Assembly (NCBI RefSeq): GCF_900625095.1
Contig: NZ_LR130760.1
Coordinates: 676,417 to 740,416 of the forward strand
DNA: 64,000 nucleotides
Direction of reading: 5' to 3'
Origin: Acinetobacter ihumii
GTDB taxonomy: Bacteria; Pseudomonadota; Gammaproteobacteria; Pseudomonadales; Moraxellaceae
The notes under the pieces were generated by a model, which did not search any database, was not told the origin of the DNA, and worked only from the letters and a program-made list of their open reading frames with translations. The position numbers and the translations under genes were made by a program. The first letter of the stretch is position 1, and each line of letters opens with the position of its first letter. Of this stretch, positions 35,973 through 48,775 are shown in pieces.

Positions 35973-37313
35973 TTAAGCAAGGTTATTTCGTTCAAGTACG
36001 GCTTGTTCAAATAAGCGTTGCTCTTTCACCTTATGTTCTGGTGAGAAACGAATCAGCATGACAAATCCTGCTGCAATCACCACCAGACCACCGAGTACCA
36101 TCAAACAGGTTTGAATATCCAGCATGCCTTTTAAAAGGAAACCTGCTGCAACCGCCCCCACATTTCCGCCAGCCCCAATGATGCCTGCCACACCACCTAA
36201 TGCATCACGGTCAATAAATGGCACCAACGCATAGGTCGCACCACATGCCATATGGGTAAAAAGTGCAAATACCGTCATGGTCATAATCGCCAATGCTGCG
36301 GTATTCATTTGAGAGAATAAAACCAGAAATAAACCTTCACACAAAATCATGGCAAACAATACTTTGGTGCGTCCATCCAGTCCTTTTTTAAGTGCGACTT
36401 TATCAGAAACAATGCCGCCCAATGCACGAGCAAACAGTGCCAACAGACCAAAGATACCTGCTGCAAGACCTGCTTCTTTTAATCCAAATTCAAAATGATT
36501 GACGTAATACATCGCAATAATATTGTGAATAAAAATTTCGATGCCAAAACAAGCTGCGTATGCACCAAATAAAATCCAGACGCGATAGTTACGTGCCGCA
36601 TGCATTAAAATTGCGACACCACTTTTTTTATCATTACCGACTTGAATGCCTTCTGCACGAAGTTCTTTAAAATTACCTTGTGGGCAATCCTGAGTCAGTT
36701 TCCAGTAAAAAATTCCCACAATGACCATCATGATACCGGGAACCAATAGCGCAATACGCCACCCCATTGCCTGCTCAACACCGAACATCACCAGCGCGGA
36801 AAGCAACAATGGCATAATGGCTTGGGTTGCACCACCACCAGCATTGCCCCAACCCGCAGAAGCAGCGTTGGCTGTCCCCACGACATTTGGAGCAAACATC
36901 ACACTGGTGTGGTATTGAGTAATGACAAAGCTCGCGCCAATTGCCCCAATCAGTAAACGGAAAAATAGGAACGATTCATAACTATTGGCAGCAGCGACAC
37001 CAAAGACTGGAATACTGCCGATTAACAATAAAGCAGTATACGTTTTACGCGGGCCATATTTATCACACAACGGCCCAACAATCAGTCGAACCAAAATAGT
37101 AATGGCAACGGCAGCAATATTAATATTGGCAATTTGATCTTTAGTGAGATGAAACTCGCCAGCAATCACTGGCATAAGAGGTGCAAACCATGCAAAGAAA
37201 CAGACAAAAAAAGCGAGCCAACTCATATGGAAGGCTCGCATCGCTGGAACACTAAAATTGAATAAATTTATTTTAGTTGCTTTTTTAGCTGTTAAATCTA
37301 AATTTGAAGACAT
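35973..37313 (-). CDS. nitrate/nitrite transporter of the NarK/NasA MFS family
   Basis: The 446-aa protein has about 12 transmembrane helices. The NarK nitrate signature is visible around GWGNAGGGATQAIMPLL and GIIGAGGNVGAVAAGFLL. I start it at MSSNLDLTAKKA (AGGAG). First gene of the nas operon, preceded by a sigma-54 promoter match and a structured leader. Confidence 0.92.
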   Translation of the reverse strand: MSSNLDLTAKKATKINLFNFSVPAMRAFHMSWLAFFVCFFAWFAPLMPVIAGEFHLTKDQIANINIAAVAITILVRLIVGPLCDKYGPRKTYTALLLIGSIPVFGVAAANSYESFLFFRLLIGAIGASFVITQYHTSVMFAPNVVGTANAASAGWGNAGGGATQAIMPLLLSALVMFGVEQAMGWRIALLVPGIMMVIVGIFYWKLTQDCPQGNFKELRAEGIQVGNDKKSGVAILMHAARNYRVWILFGAYAACFGIEIFIHNIIAMYYVNHFEFGLKEAGLAAGIFGLLALFARALGGIVSDKVALKKGLDGRTKVLFAMILCEGLFLVLFSQMNTAALAIMTMTVFALFTHMACGATYALVPFIDRDALGGVAGIIGAGGNVGAVAAGFLLKGMLDIQTCLMVLGGLVVIAAGFVMLIRFSPEHKVKEQRLFEQAVLERNNLA

Positions 37314-37379
37314 CGCCTTCTCTCCTGAACTGAACGTAATATGGGCTTTACAGCACAATGCTGCATGGCAATCGATCAG

Positions 37380-37432
37380 AACGGACGTCGTTGGCCGTCT
37401 TACAAATTTTCAAAATGAGTCATCTTTGACTC
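37380..37432 (-). promoter_or_regulatory. ANTAR-type dual hexaloop RNA element in the nas leader
   Basis: On the minus strand, GAGTC-AAAGAT-GACTC (37417-37432) is a 5-bp stem with a 6-nt loop. After 17 nt comes GACGGCC-AACGAC-GTCCGTT (37380-37399), a stem with one mismatch and another 6-nt loop. Both loops have A at position 1 and G at position 4, the recognised ANTAR target pattern. NasT, encoded divergently, is an ANTAR protein. No clear U-tract terminator follows, so the downstream mechanism is unclear. Confidence 0.65.
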
Positions 37433-37442
37433 GATTAAATTT

Positions 37443-37459
37443 ATGCAAATGCTATGCCA
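37443..37459 (-). promoter_or_regulatory. sigma-54 promoter of the nas operon
   Basis: TGGCAT-N5-TTGCAT matches the sigma-54 consensus, with exactly 10 bases between GG and GC. Transcription would start near 37433 and give a leader of about 120 nt containing the ANTAR element. Confidence 0.7.
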
Positions 37460-37610
37460 GTTTATAAAAAATGACCTTTACCTAGGGTAACTCACTTAAT
37501 TTTATAGAATAAATAGATTCAATTTTTTTTGAATGAAAGCTTTTGGTTCTTTTTTTTAATTGAGTGATTTATAAAATACTGATTGATACTGCTTCAAAAT
37601 AATTCAGTTA

Positions 37611-37627
37611 TGCGCTATAAAAGGTCA
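37611..37627. promoter_or_regulatory. weak candidate NtrC site
   Basis: TGCGCT-N5-AGGTCA keeps 8 of the 12 conserved bases of the NtrC site TGCACC-N5-GGTGCA. It sits between the two sigma-54 promoters. The perfect palindrome AACCCA-GATA-TGGGTT lies just beside it (37628-37643). Neither is certain. Confidence 0.25.
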
Positions 37628-37674
37628 AACCCAGATATGGGTTGAATAAAATACATCTAAACCAATCGATTGTC

Positions 37675-37690
37675 TGGCATTGATTTTGCT
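37675..37690 (+). promoter_or_regulatory. sigma-54 promoter of nasTS
   Basis: TGGCAT-N5-TTGCT has GG and GC separated by exactly 10 bases. The expected start near 37701 is about 55 nt before nasT. It is back to back with the nas operon promoter. Confidence 0.6.
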
Positions 37691-37756
37691 TCAGAAAAAT
37701 TTTACGAGATCTTTAGACCCAATCGGGCGATTAATACTTATGTTTAATTCACGATT

Positions 37757-38347
37757 ATGCCAAAACTAAAAATTGCACTGATTGATGATGACATTGAACG
37801 TGCTGAGTTTGTTCAACAAAATTTACGCGCGCATGACTTTGATGTGGTGGCTTGCTTAACGCTGGACCATTTAAGCGAATTCCAGCTTCATGATTTACAA
37901 GCAGATGTCATTTTACTGGATATGGATCATCCACACCGAGATTTGATTGAAAGCTGTGTGAGTCACTTCGATTTACCTACGGTTCTATTCACTAAAAATA
38001 CCAATAAAGACACCATTAAACAGGCCATTGCAGCAGGTGTAACAGCTTATATAGTAGATGGCATTGACCCTGCTCGCTTAGATACCATTCTGGAAATTTC
38101 GATTGAACAATACAAAAAACATAAACAGCTTGAAAGTGATTTAAAAGAAACCAAACTCAAACTGGCCGATCGTAAAGACATCGAAAAAGCCAAAGTGCTG
38201 CTCATGCAATTACATCATTTGAGTGAAGATACAGCCTTTCAATTGTTGCGCAAAAATGCCATGAGCCATCGCATCACAATGGGCGAAATGGCTCGACGTT
38301 TAATTGACGCGCAGCAGTTACTTAGCCACCCACTCAAGGAAGATTAA
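37757..38347 (+). CDS. nasT: ANTAR domain antitermination regulator NasT
   Basis: The N-terminal receiver-like domain (about residues 4-120, IALIDDDIERAEF with the Asp pair, ILLDMDHP with the phospho-acceptor position) is joined by a coiled-coil-like linker to a C-terminal ANTAR RNA-binding domain (about 130-190; DIEKAKVLLMQLHHLSEDTA and FQLLRKNAMSHRITMGEMAR). In NasS-NasT systems, NasT binds leader RNA of the nas operon when NasS releases it in nitrate. It is 1 bp before nasS. Confidence 0.92.
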   Translation: MPKLKIALIDDDIERAEFVQQNLRAHDFDVVACLTLDHLSEFQLHDLQADVILLDMDHPHRDLIESCVSHFDLPTVLFTKNTNKDTIKQAIAAGVTAYIVDGIDPARLDTILEISIEQYKKHKQLESDLKETKLKLADRKDIEKAKVLLMQLHHLSEDTAFQLLRKNAMSHRITMGEMARRLIDAQQLLSHPLKED

Positions 38348-38348
38348 G

Positions 38349-39380
38349 ATGCAAGCTCTTGAAATAAATAAAGTTCAATTGGGTTATATTCCTCTTTTAG
38401 ACTGTATTGCACTGCTTTGGGCCAAACAGCGTGGTTTTTTTGAGGAAGTTGGACTGGATGTAACCCTGGTTAAAGAAGCATCATGGGCAAGTTTAAGAGA
38501 TCGTTTGGCATTTGGTGTGTTAGATGCTGCCCATTGTTTATCTGCCATGTTACCTGCTGCTGCGGTTGCCGATGACCAAATCGGTATTCCACTGAAAACA
38601 CCATTGGTACTAAGTGTTAACCGTGCTTACATCAGTTTAAGCCAATCTTTAAGTTATGCATTGGCCATTGAAACGACCGATTCTGCACAGGATTCTGCAA
38701 AAAAACTCGTTCAATATATCCAGCAAGGGCATTCAGTTACTTTAGCCCATGTGTTTAAACATTCTATCCACCATTATTGTCTACGTGAATGGCTGGCCTT
38801 GGCTGATTTAACACTGGCACAGCAGATCAATATGAAAACGCTGCCCCCTCCCTACATGGTTGAAGCGATGTCTTCTCACTCCATAGATGGTTTTTGTGTA
38901 GGTGAACCATGGAATACTCAAGGTGAAATTGAAGGTGTGAGTCAGGTGGTTGCCTCTAGCCGCGATGTGATTCCAGCCATTGCTGATAAAGTGTTAGCTG
39001 TCACAGCAGAATGGGCCACTCAACATCCAAATACCTTAACTGCTTTAACATCTGCGGTGCTTAAGGCACAGCAAGAATTAAAAACTCTGGAAAATTTTGA
39101 ACCCGTTTGGCAACTTTTGCATGAATTTCATATTATTCGTTTTCAATGTTCGGCACAGGTTCATGTGAAAAAATATGCGGAAATCGAATCTATTATTCGT
39201 CATTTCGTAGAAGATGCTGCACCTCATGCTACAGATTTTATCTGGTTGTTTGAGCAAATGCATAAATGGACACATTCAGCGCATGATCTTGTTTTAGATC
39301 AAAACTCTATTGAACAATGGAGTCAAAGCTGTGTTGAGCATAGTATTTATAAAAACGCACTAAAACAACTTGAACGCTAA
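38349..39380 (+). CDS. nasS: NasS-like nitrate sensor (ABC-type solute-binding fold)
   Basis: The 343-aa protein resembles NrtA/SsuA-type binding proteins (VQLGYIPLLDCIALLWAKQRGFF, GVLDAAHCLSAMLPAAAVAD and GFCVGEPWNTQGE). It has no signal peptide, so it acts in the cytosol. In NasS-NasT systems it binds NasT without nitrate and lets go when nitrate is bound. I start it at the ATG right after the nasT stop. Confidence 0.9.
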   Translation: MQALEINKVQLGYIPLLDCIALLWAKQRGFFEEVGLDVTLVKEASWASLRDRLAFGVLDAAHCLSAMLPAAAVADDQIGIPLKTPLVLSVNRAYISLSQSLSYALAIETTDSAQDSAKKLVQYIQQGHSVTLAHVFKHSIHHYCLREWLALADLTLAQQINMKTLPPPYMVEAMSSHSIDGFCVGEPWNTQGEIEGVSQVVASSRDVIPAIADKVLAVTAEWATQHPNTLTALTSAVLKAQQELKTLENFEPVWQLLHEFHIIRFQCSAQVHVKKYAEIESIIRHFVEDAAPHATDFIWLFEQMHKWTHSAHDLVLDQNSIEQWSQSCVEHSIYKNALKQLER

Positions 39381-39461
39381 ATGTATTCATCTATGAGCTT
39401 TGGTCATTGTTATTTCGACCTAAGTGAAAATCAACAAGCTTTAAACAATCAACAAAGACAT

Positions 39462-41366
39462 CTATTCATGCTTTAAATGCAACAATAATATTCTACGCAT
39501 TTCATTAATCGCTGAAGTAGTCATTTGCACATAATGATCACCACGAATTACTTTTTCTGAAGCAGCGCCAGCCAGATGTGAGCTATTATATGGCACGATG
39601 CCATCATTCATAAATGAAGGCAATTCTGAATGTGCTGCATTACCCATAATTGAATGATACTCAACGGTTTGAGCAGGCATAATAGCTTGAGTAAGCAACA
39701 TAAAATCAGAATGCTCGCTTAGGTTGCTGGCTCCGTTTTCAATCAACCCATGATGTCGGGCAGTATTGGTCTTATCCAAAAGTGAGCTGGATTGCACATT
39801 GTCATAAAATTCATTGGGAATTTTAATGATATTACGAGCTAAACGCGTAAACCAGCGATCCGCATAACTTGTGCCCCGATGTGGCGCAGCAATAAAAATA
39901 GCACGGGAAAAATTTAGAATGGGTTTAAATATAAATCGCTCACGAATCACAGGATGTTCATTGAGCATCGCATATTGTGATTTGGTCATTTTGGTGATCG
40001 CTGCTTCTGAAATATCCTGATCACTCACCAATAAACGACTAATTACACCGCCCATACTATGACCAATCAGTACCGCATTTTCTACAGGTGGATATACAGT
40101 CTGAATATTTTGAAAGGCTTGTGTGAGTAAAGTATAAATCTGATAACGACTTTCAAAGATCGGCATATTGGTCGAATAAAAAACTTGCCAGACTTGATAG
40201 TTCTCCCGAAGTTCCTGATCTCCCATAATGTCATTGGTCAAAGAAACCCATGCTTCAGGGCTGCTGGCTAAACCGTGAATAAACACAATCACTTTTTTAT
40301 TGGGGTTATAGGGTTCCAGCATATAGACATGCGGCATTAACAAATCATGTTCTTTATTCAGTAATGTCCAATAACCCGCTTTACCCAAATGATTTTGCGA
40401 AAGCCAATAACCATAAGGCGCAGAATAATTTGCAGTTAAAGTGTAATCCGCCTGATTCACCTCAACCTGATGATACAAATAAGGATCAATTAACCTGATC
40501 TTAAAATGACTATGTTTGACATCAAAAGGAATATTTTCATCTTCTGGCACCATCAATGCTGTTAATGGCAATACTTTGGGTGCATGAATATTGGGAGAAA
40601 TTGCATCCTGATAAAACTCGACTGGATCTAAAATAAAACCATTATTTTGAGTATGTTCAGCAAATTCAATTACAAACTCAGCACCTAAACCATCGGTACG
40701 GTTGACGGTATGAAAGCCTGAAAAGTTCATGTTATAGCTGGATTTAAGACTGATAATACGATGTTCTTTAAGATGCGGAAATTGTGAAGCATCAATTGTA
40801 TAGTCATGTTCTGCAATCGAAACTTTATCTGACCACAGTGTTTGTGGGTGAAGCTCATCGTAGCGACTTAATAATTTTGAAATGGCAACATTGTAAAATA
40901 TACGCACCTGATTCTGACGATAGTCAAAGGCACGATGCGACGGTGTATTTTTAGAGGCAAATAAATAAGCATAACTATGCCTCAGACTCAGATCCAGATA
41001 TTGCAGTTCTTTCTCGCTACAAGTCACTGATGCTGCCCTTTCATCACATGACTGTTCGAGTGCTTTTGCCAGATAAAGTTCACTTAAAGCTGCATGATAC
41101 GCATCTTGATCATTCGAATGAATTGCATCCACGGCTTTTAAACAAGCCTCAAACTCAGCCAGACACGTCCTTTGATTTAAATTAGTCAAATAAATGATGT
41201 TTGATGTTGCCGAACTTAAATGTTGACTGGTTAAAATGTTTGCGGCTTTATGATTTAAAGATTGACTCAACTGATTTTCACGCAACTCAACCAATTGGCA
41301 ACCTGAAAGCATGAGTATTGATGTCAAAAAAATGATTTTAAACACATTCATCACACCTGTATTCAT
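39462..41366 (-). CDS. alpha/beta hydrolase, predicted lipoprotein lipase
   Basis: The N-terminus (MNVFKIIFLTSILMLSGCQ) is a lipoprotein signal with lipobox LSGC, so it is anchored in the outer or inner membrane. The C-terminal half is an alpha/beta hydrolase: VIFVHGLASSPEAW for the oxyanion region and the nucleophile motif GHSMGG (about residue 450). A later NDGIVPYNSSHL and GDHYVQ supply probable Asp and His. The first 300 residues are unassigned. Two ATGs (41366 and 41351) are possible starts; either gives the same signal. Substrate is a lipid ester by family. Confidence 0.85.
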   Translation of the reverse strand: MNTGVMNVFKIIFLTSILMLSGCQLVELRENQLSQSLNHKAANILTSQHLSSATSNIIYLTNLNQRTCLAEFEACLKAVDAIHSNDQDAYHAALSELYLAKALEQSCDERAASVTCSEKELQYLDLSLRHSYAYLFASKNTPSHRAFDYRQNQVRIFYNVAISKLLSRYDELHPQTLWSDKVSIAEHDYTIDASQFPHLKEHRIISLKSSYNMNFSGFHTVNRTDGLGAEFVIEFAEHTQNNGFILDPVEFYQDAISPNIHAPKVLPLTALMVPEDENIPFDVKHSHFKIRLIDPYLYHQVEVNQADYTLTANYSAPYGYWLSQNHLGKAGYWTLLNKEHDLLMPHVYMLEPYNPNKKVIVFIHGLASSPEAWVSLTNDIMGDQELRENYQVWQVFYSTNMPIFESRYQIYTLLTQAFQNIQTVYPPVENAVLIGHSMGGVISRLLVSDQDISEAAITKMTKSQYAMLNEHPVIRERFIFKPILNFSRAIFIAAPHRGTSYADRWFTRLARNIIKIPNEFYDNVQSSSLLDKTNTARHHGLIENGASNLSEHSDFMLLTQAIMPAQTVEYHSIMGNAAHSELPSFMNDGIVPYNSSHLAGAASEKVIRGDHYVQMTTSAINEMRRILLLHLKHE

Positions 41367-41509
41367 GCCATTTCCCCAAATCAGCACGTTATTTTTCTTT
41401 GAATGGATCATCCATTTTCAAAAATGAGCTTAATCATCATAAAGCGAAAACGTTGAATTTCCACGAACAATTGTTAGACCAAATCTGCTTGCTTTGAATT
41501 TTACACAAT

Positions 41510-42781
41510 TTAAAAATGTATATGTTTCTCGTAACGTTCAATGCTTAAATCATCTGCTTGAATTTGCGGCGTCTGCCGGGAAATTAAGTCAGACAATAAT
41601 TTTGCAGAACCACATGACATGGTCCAGCCCAAAGTGCCATGCCCTGTATTGGTAAATAAATTTGAATACTTGGTCTTACCGACAATCGGCGTACCATCAG
41701 GGGTTGCAGGTCTTAAACCTGTCCAGAAACTGGCCTGATCCAAACTACTGGCAAAAGGAAATAACTGATGTAAGACCATTTTAAGCGTGTCTTCACGCGA
41801 AGTATCCAGTGAACGATCAAAACCGTTAATTTCTGCCATTCCACCGACACGAATACGATCATCAAAACGTGTTAAAGCAATCTTGTAACTCTCATCCAGT
41901 ATGGTCGAAACAGGTGACTTATGCGCATTTAAAATTGGGGTGGTAATTGAATAACCTTTAAGCGGATAAACAGGTGCAAATAGCCCAATCTGTTTCAGCA
42001 TTTCATGACTATAACTCCCAAGTGCCATGACATAAGCATCGCCTTTGATCTTGTTTCCATCCTGTAACACCACCGAAGCAATTTGGTCAGCCTGTTTTTC
42101 AAGATGACGAATGCTGGTATTCAACATAAAATGTACACCTTGCTTCGCAGCAAGTTCTGCCAATTCAACGGTAAATTTTTGGCAATCTCCAGTCTGATCA
42201 TTAGGTAAACGTAATCCACCAACAAAATCAACTGTTGCTTCAGCCAATGCAGGTTCAACCTGAATCACGCCTTGTTTGTCCAAAAGTTGATAAGGCACAC
42301 CTTCTTCTTTTAATACCACTGTATCTTTTTCAGCTGCATCCAGTTGTTGCTGTTTACGAAATAACTGTAAGGTGCCCAACTGCCGCTCATCAAAATGAAT
42401 CCCTGTTTCCTGACGTAATTCATCCAGACAATCACGGCTATATTCTGAAATTCTAACCATACGTTCTTTATTAATTTTATAACGATGAATATTACACTCT
42501 GCCAACATGCGTACCATCCAGTGATATTGGTACATATCTCCTGTAATTTTAATAGTTAAAGGAGCATGATGCTGAAACATCCACTTAAATGCCTTGAGCG
42601 GTACACCCGGTGCAGCCCATGGGGACGCATAGCCCGGTGAAATTTGTCCTGCATTGGCAAAACTGGTTTCCAGTGCCACACCCGGCTGTCGGTCAATGAC
42701 CGTAACTTCATGGCCTGCCTGTCTTAAATAATATGCTGAAGTGGTTCCAATAACGCCTGCGCCCAACACGATGATATGCAT
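41510..42781 (-). CDS. dadA: D-amino acid dehydrogenase
   Basis: This FAD-dependent oxidase-fold enzyme deaminates D-amino acids (mainly D-Ala) and feeds electrons to the respiratory chain. The 423-aa protein begins [21 protein letters not shown] (dinucleotide fold), and the C-terminal [14 protein letters not shown] and [16 protein letters not shown] are DadA hallmarks. No alanine racemase or Lrp gene is adjacent. Confidence 0.93.
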   Translation of the reverse strand: MHIIVLGAGVIGTTSAYYLRQAGHEVTVIDRQPGVALETSFANAGQISPGYASPWAAPGVPLKAFKWMFQHHAPLTIKITGDMYQYHWMVRMLAECNIHRYKINKERMVRISEYSRDCLDELRQETGIHFDERQLGTLQLFRKQQQLDAAEKDTVVLKEEGVPYQLLDKQGVIQVEPALAEATVDFVGGLRLPNDQTGDCQKFTVELAELAAKQGVHFMLNTSIRHLEKQADQIASVVLQDGNKIKGDAYVMALGSYSHEMLKQIGLFAPVYPLKGYSITTPILNAHKSPVSTILDESYKIALTRFDDRIRVGGMAEINGFDRSLDTSREDTLKMVLHQLFPFASSLDQASFWTGLRPATPDGTPIVGKTKYSNLFTNTGHGTLGWTMSCGSAKLLSDLISRQTPQIQADDLSIERYEKHIHF

Positions 42782-42970
42782 ATACGGCCTGCTATTTTTA
42801 TCGATGACAAAGACTAAAATGTTCTATATTTTTAATGGTGAAGATGTCAGTCAAATTGAAATAATCAAAATATAGATGAGAGTTCTTTCAAAAAGTCCCG
42901 TTTTATTTTCCCTTAGAAAGAAAAATAAACAGAGACCAAATCATGCTGAATAAAACCTATTATTTAAATT

Positions 42971-43017
42971 AGTTCTGAACAGAACTGATGACAAGCCGTT
43001 TTATGTGAAGGCTTGTC
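42971..43017. repeat. two inverted repeats in the dadA-ispD intergenic region
   Basis: The 16-bp palindrome AGTTCTG-AA-CAGAACT (42971-42986) is followed by GACAAGCC-N12-GGCTTGTC (42990-42997 with 43010-43017). No U-tract follows on either strand. They may be an operator or a weak terminator for ispD. The rest of 42782-43042 shows no gene. Confidence 0.4.
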
Positions 43018-43042
43018 ACGCAGGATTACAATTTAGATTTTT

Positions 43043-43771
43043 TTATCCGATTGATGACGCCTGTTGCGATGCCAATATTAAACGTGCCAGTTCCAGATCA
43101 TCCGTATAAGTAATTTTAATATTATCTGAACGACCTTGTACCACATCCACCGGAACACCAGCATGTTCAAGCGCGCTGGCTTCATCGGTAATATTCACTT
43201 GAGCGACAAGTGCCTGTTCAATTGCCTCTCGAAGTACGCCCAACTTTGCCATTTGTGGGGTTTGTGCTTGCCATAACTGTTCACGGCTAACCGTATTTTG
43301 AATCCGTTGATGCGTTGCAAACTTCAAAGTGTCACGCACAGGAATCGCAAGAATGGCGGAAGTGTCATGTTCAACACAATAATTGACCAAAGTATTGAGA
43401 TTTTCAGCACTGACACATGGACGCGCAGCATCATGTACCAACACATAATCATCATCGGATGCAATACCCGTCAAATAATACAATGCATTTAAAACGGAAT
43501 GCACCCTTTCAGCACCACCTAAACAAAAATGCGCTTTCTCTGGCACAGTAAAATCCAGTGTTTTTGCAACGGTGTCTTGCTGACTAATTGCCAGCACATA
43601 ACCCGCTAATGGCAAAGTATTTAGCCGATCAAGCGTATGTTCAAGTACGGTTTTATGCTGAATGGTCTGATATTGTTTAAGTTCGGTCTTTGAAAAACGG
43701 CTTCCAGAACCCGCAGCAGGAATCACTGCCCACAACTTAGTCTGGGACATCTGGATTTGGTGGGGTTTCAT
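43043..43771 (-). CDS. ispD: 2-C-methyl-D-erythritol 4-phosphate cytidylyltransferase
   Basis: IspD makes CDP-methylerythritol in the MEP isoprenoid pathway. LWAVIPAAGSGSRF is the nucleotide-binding start, VLVHDAARPCV is the family signature, and a VTRE-like block reads NVTDEASALEH-like NITDEASALEH. The ATG at 43771 has GGAA upstream but overlaps ftsB by 35 bp; an ATG at 43750 would overlap by 14 bp but has no ribosome site. The usual partner ispF is not adjacent. Confidence 0.92.
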   Translation of the reverse strand: MKPHQIQMSQTKLWAVIPAAGSGSRFSKTELKQYQTIQHKTVLEHTLDRLNTLPLAGYVLAISQQDTVAKTLDFTVPEKAHFCLGGAERVHSVLNALYYLTGIASDDDYVLVHDAARPCVSAENLNTLVNYCVEHDTSAILAIPVRDTLKFATHQRIQNTVSREQLWQAQTPQMAKLGVLREAIEQALVAQVNITDEASALEHAGVPVDVVQGRSDNIKITYTDDLELARLILASQQASSIG

Positions 43772-44126
43772 TGGTTTCCAAGTCTACTTTAGCATTTGGA
43801 TCAATATAAATTGGTTTATAATGGGTACTGATGGTACTCATTTGGACAAAAGTTTCACGAGGCTTAATCAGACCGAGATCTAAACGTGCATGTTCTTCAA
43901 TGGCTTCACTACCATTTTTAAGATCAAACACTTCTGCCGCCAATATACGGTTACGTTCTTTTAATTCTTCGTTTATTTCAGCTTGTTGAGTAATTTGCTG
44001 ACGTAAAGTCTGGTGAGCAAAGTAACCACCTTCGCCCCACCAGAAACTGTACTGTAAACTCGCAACTAAAATAATTGCGAGTAACAGTATCAATTTGTTC
44101 GAAGTCGATTTAAATACTTCTAACAT
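43737..44126 (-). CDS. ftsB: cell division protein FtsB
   Basis: FtsB is a bitopic divisome protein that pairs with FtsL and FtsQ. One transmembrane helix lies at about residues 12-32, followed by a coiled coil (LRQQITQQAEINEELKERNR) and the family block SEAIEEHARLDLGLIKPRE. The C-terminal tail after about residue 95 is longer than in E. coli and Pro/Asn-rich. It follows eno by 12 bp, as in many Gammaproteobacteria. Confidence 0.9.
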   Translation of the reverse strand: MLEVFKSTSNKLILLLAIILVASLQYSFWWGEGGYFAHQTLRQQITQQAEINEELKERNRILAAEVFDLKNGSEAIEEHARLDLGLIKPRETFVQMSTISTHYKPIYIDPNAKVDLETNETPPNPDVPD

Positions 44127-44138
44127 AGCATCCAAAGA

Positions 44139-45473
<1,335 letters not shown>

Positions 45474-45524
45474 TTAAACAACCCTAAACTGATTTATGGT
45501 CGTTTTTAATCTAAATGTAACAAC

Positions 45525-46382
<858 letters not shown>

Positions 46383-46407
46383 TTAAACTTCCTAGTTTAT
46401 GCGTCGA

Positions 46408-48189
<1,782 letters not shown>

Positions 48190-48208
48190 TTAGCTACATA
48201 GCGCAGGA

Positions 48209-48236
48209 TTTTCAATCTCATATTTGCTGCTATAAT
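48209..48236 (+). promoter_or_regulatory. candidate sigma-70 promoter of the lipoprotein gene
   Basis: A perfect -10 box TATAAT (48231-48236) lies 16 bp after a weak -35 TTTTCA. The expected start near 48243 is about 30 nt before the ATG. Confidence 0.55.
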
Positions 48237-48271
48237 AGCTTTACCTTGATTAAGCATAGATTTGTGCGAGT

Positions 48272-48712
48272 ATGAATAAGAAATTTCTAATATGTGGCTT
48301 GATTGCAACAGGTCTCCTTCTCACTGCATGTGTTAAAAAAGAACCACCGAAAGAAGAAGAGCAAGAACAGGTTGAAACCACCACTCAGGATCAACCCGAA
48401 CAACCAGCCGAGTTTAAATCACTAGATAGTGCTGAAACACAACCAGAAACTCCAGCACAAGTACAGATTGAACGTGAAGAAACACCACACACTACGACCG
48501 AAGTGCGTCGCGAAGTAACTCCACCTACGCCAACCGATACGAATGTTACGGCGGCTCAACCGAAGAAAGAAGAAAGTAAATCAGATTCGGTTAAACCTGC
48601 CACTGAGCAATCGTCTTCTACCAAAGCTGCAACGAATAATAGTGATGCTCAAAGTGAAGATGATGCAGTTGCAGCAGCCATTGCAGCAGCTACTCCTGCT
48701 TTAAAAAATTAA
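48272..48712 (+). CDS. hypothetical low-complexity lipoprotein (146 aa)
   Basis: The N-terminus (MNKKFLICGLIATGLLLTAC) is a clear lipoprotein signal with lipobox LTAC. The mature part is low in complexity: Glu-, Gln-, Pro-, Thr- and Ser-rich with no hydrophobic core, ending in an Ala-rich stretch (AVAAAIAAATPAL). It is probably an unfolded periplasmic tether or spacer. I recognise no domain. An intrinsic terminator follows. Confidence 0.8.
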   Translation: MNKKFLICGLIATGLLLTACVKKEPPKEEEQEQVETTTQDQPEQPAEFKSLDSAETQPETPAQVQIEREETPHTTTEVRREVTPPTPTDTNVTAAQPKKEESKSDSVKPATEQSSSTKAATNNSDAQSEDDAVAAAIAAATPALKN

Positions 48713-48741
48713 TTTAAACATCGGTACTATAAAAGCAAGCT

Positions 48742-48775
48742 AAAAGCAGATACTTCATTTGTATCTGCTTTTTTT
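48742..48775 (+). terminator. intrinsic terminator after the lipoprotein gene
   Basis: A 12-bp stem AAAAGCAGATAC/GTATCTGCTTTT with a 7-nt loop runs into a T-tract. Its end touches the 3' end of the convergent NTF2-like gene. Confidence 0.9.
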
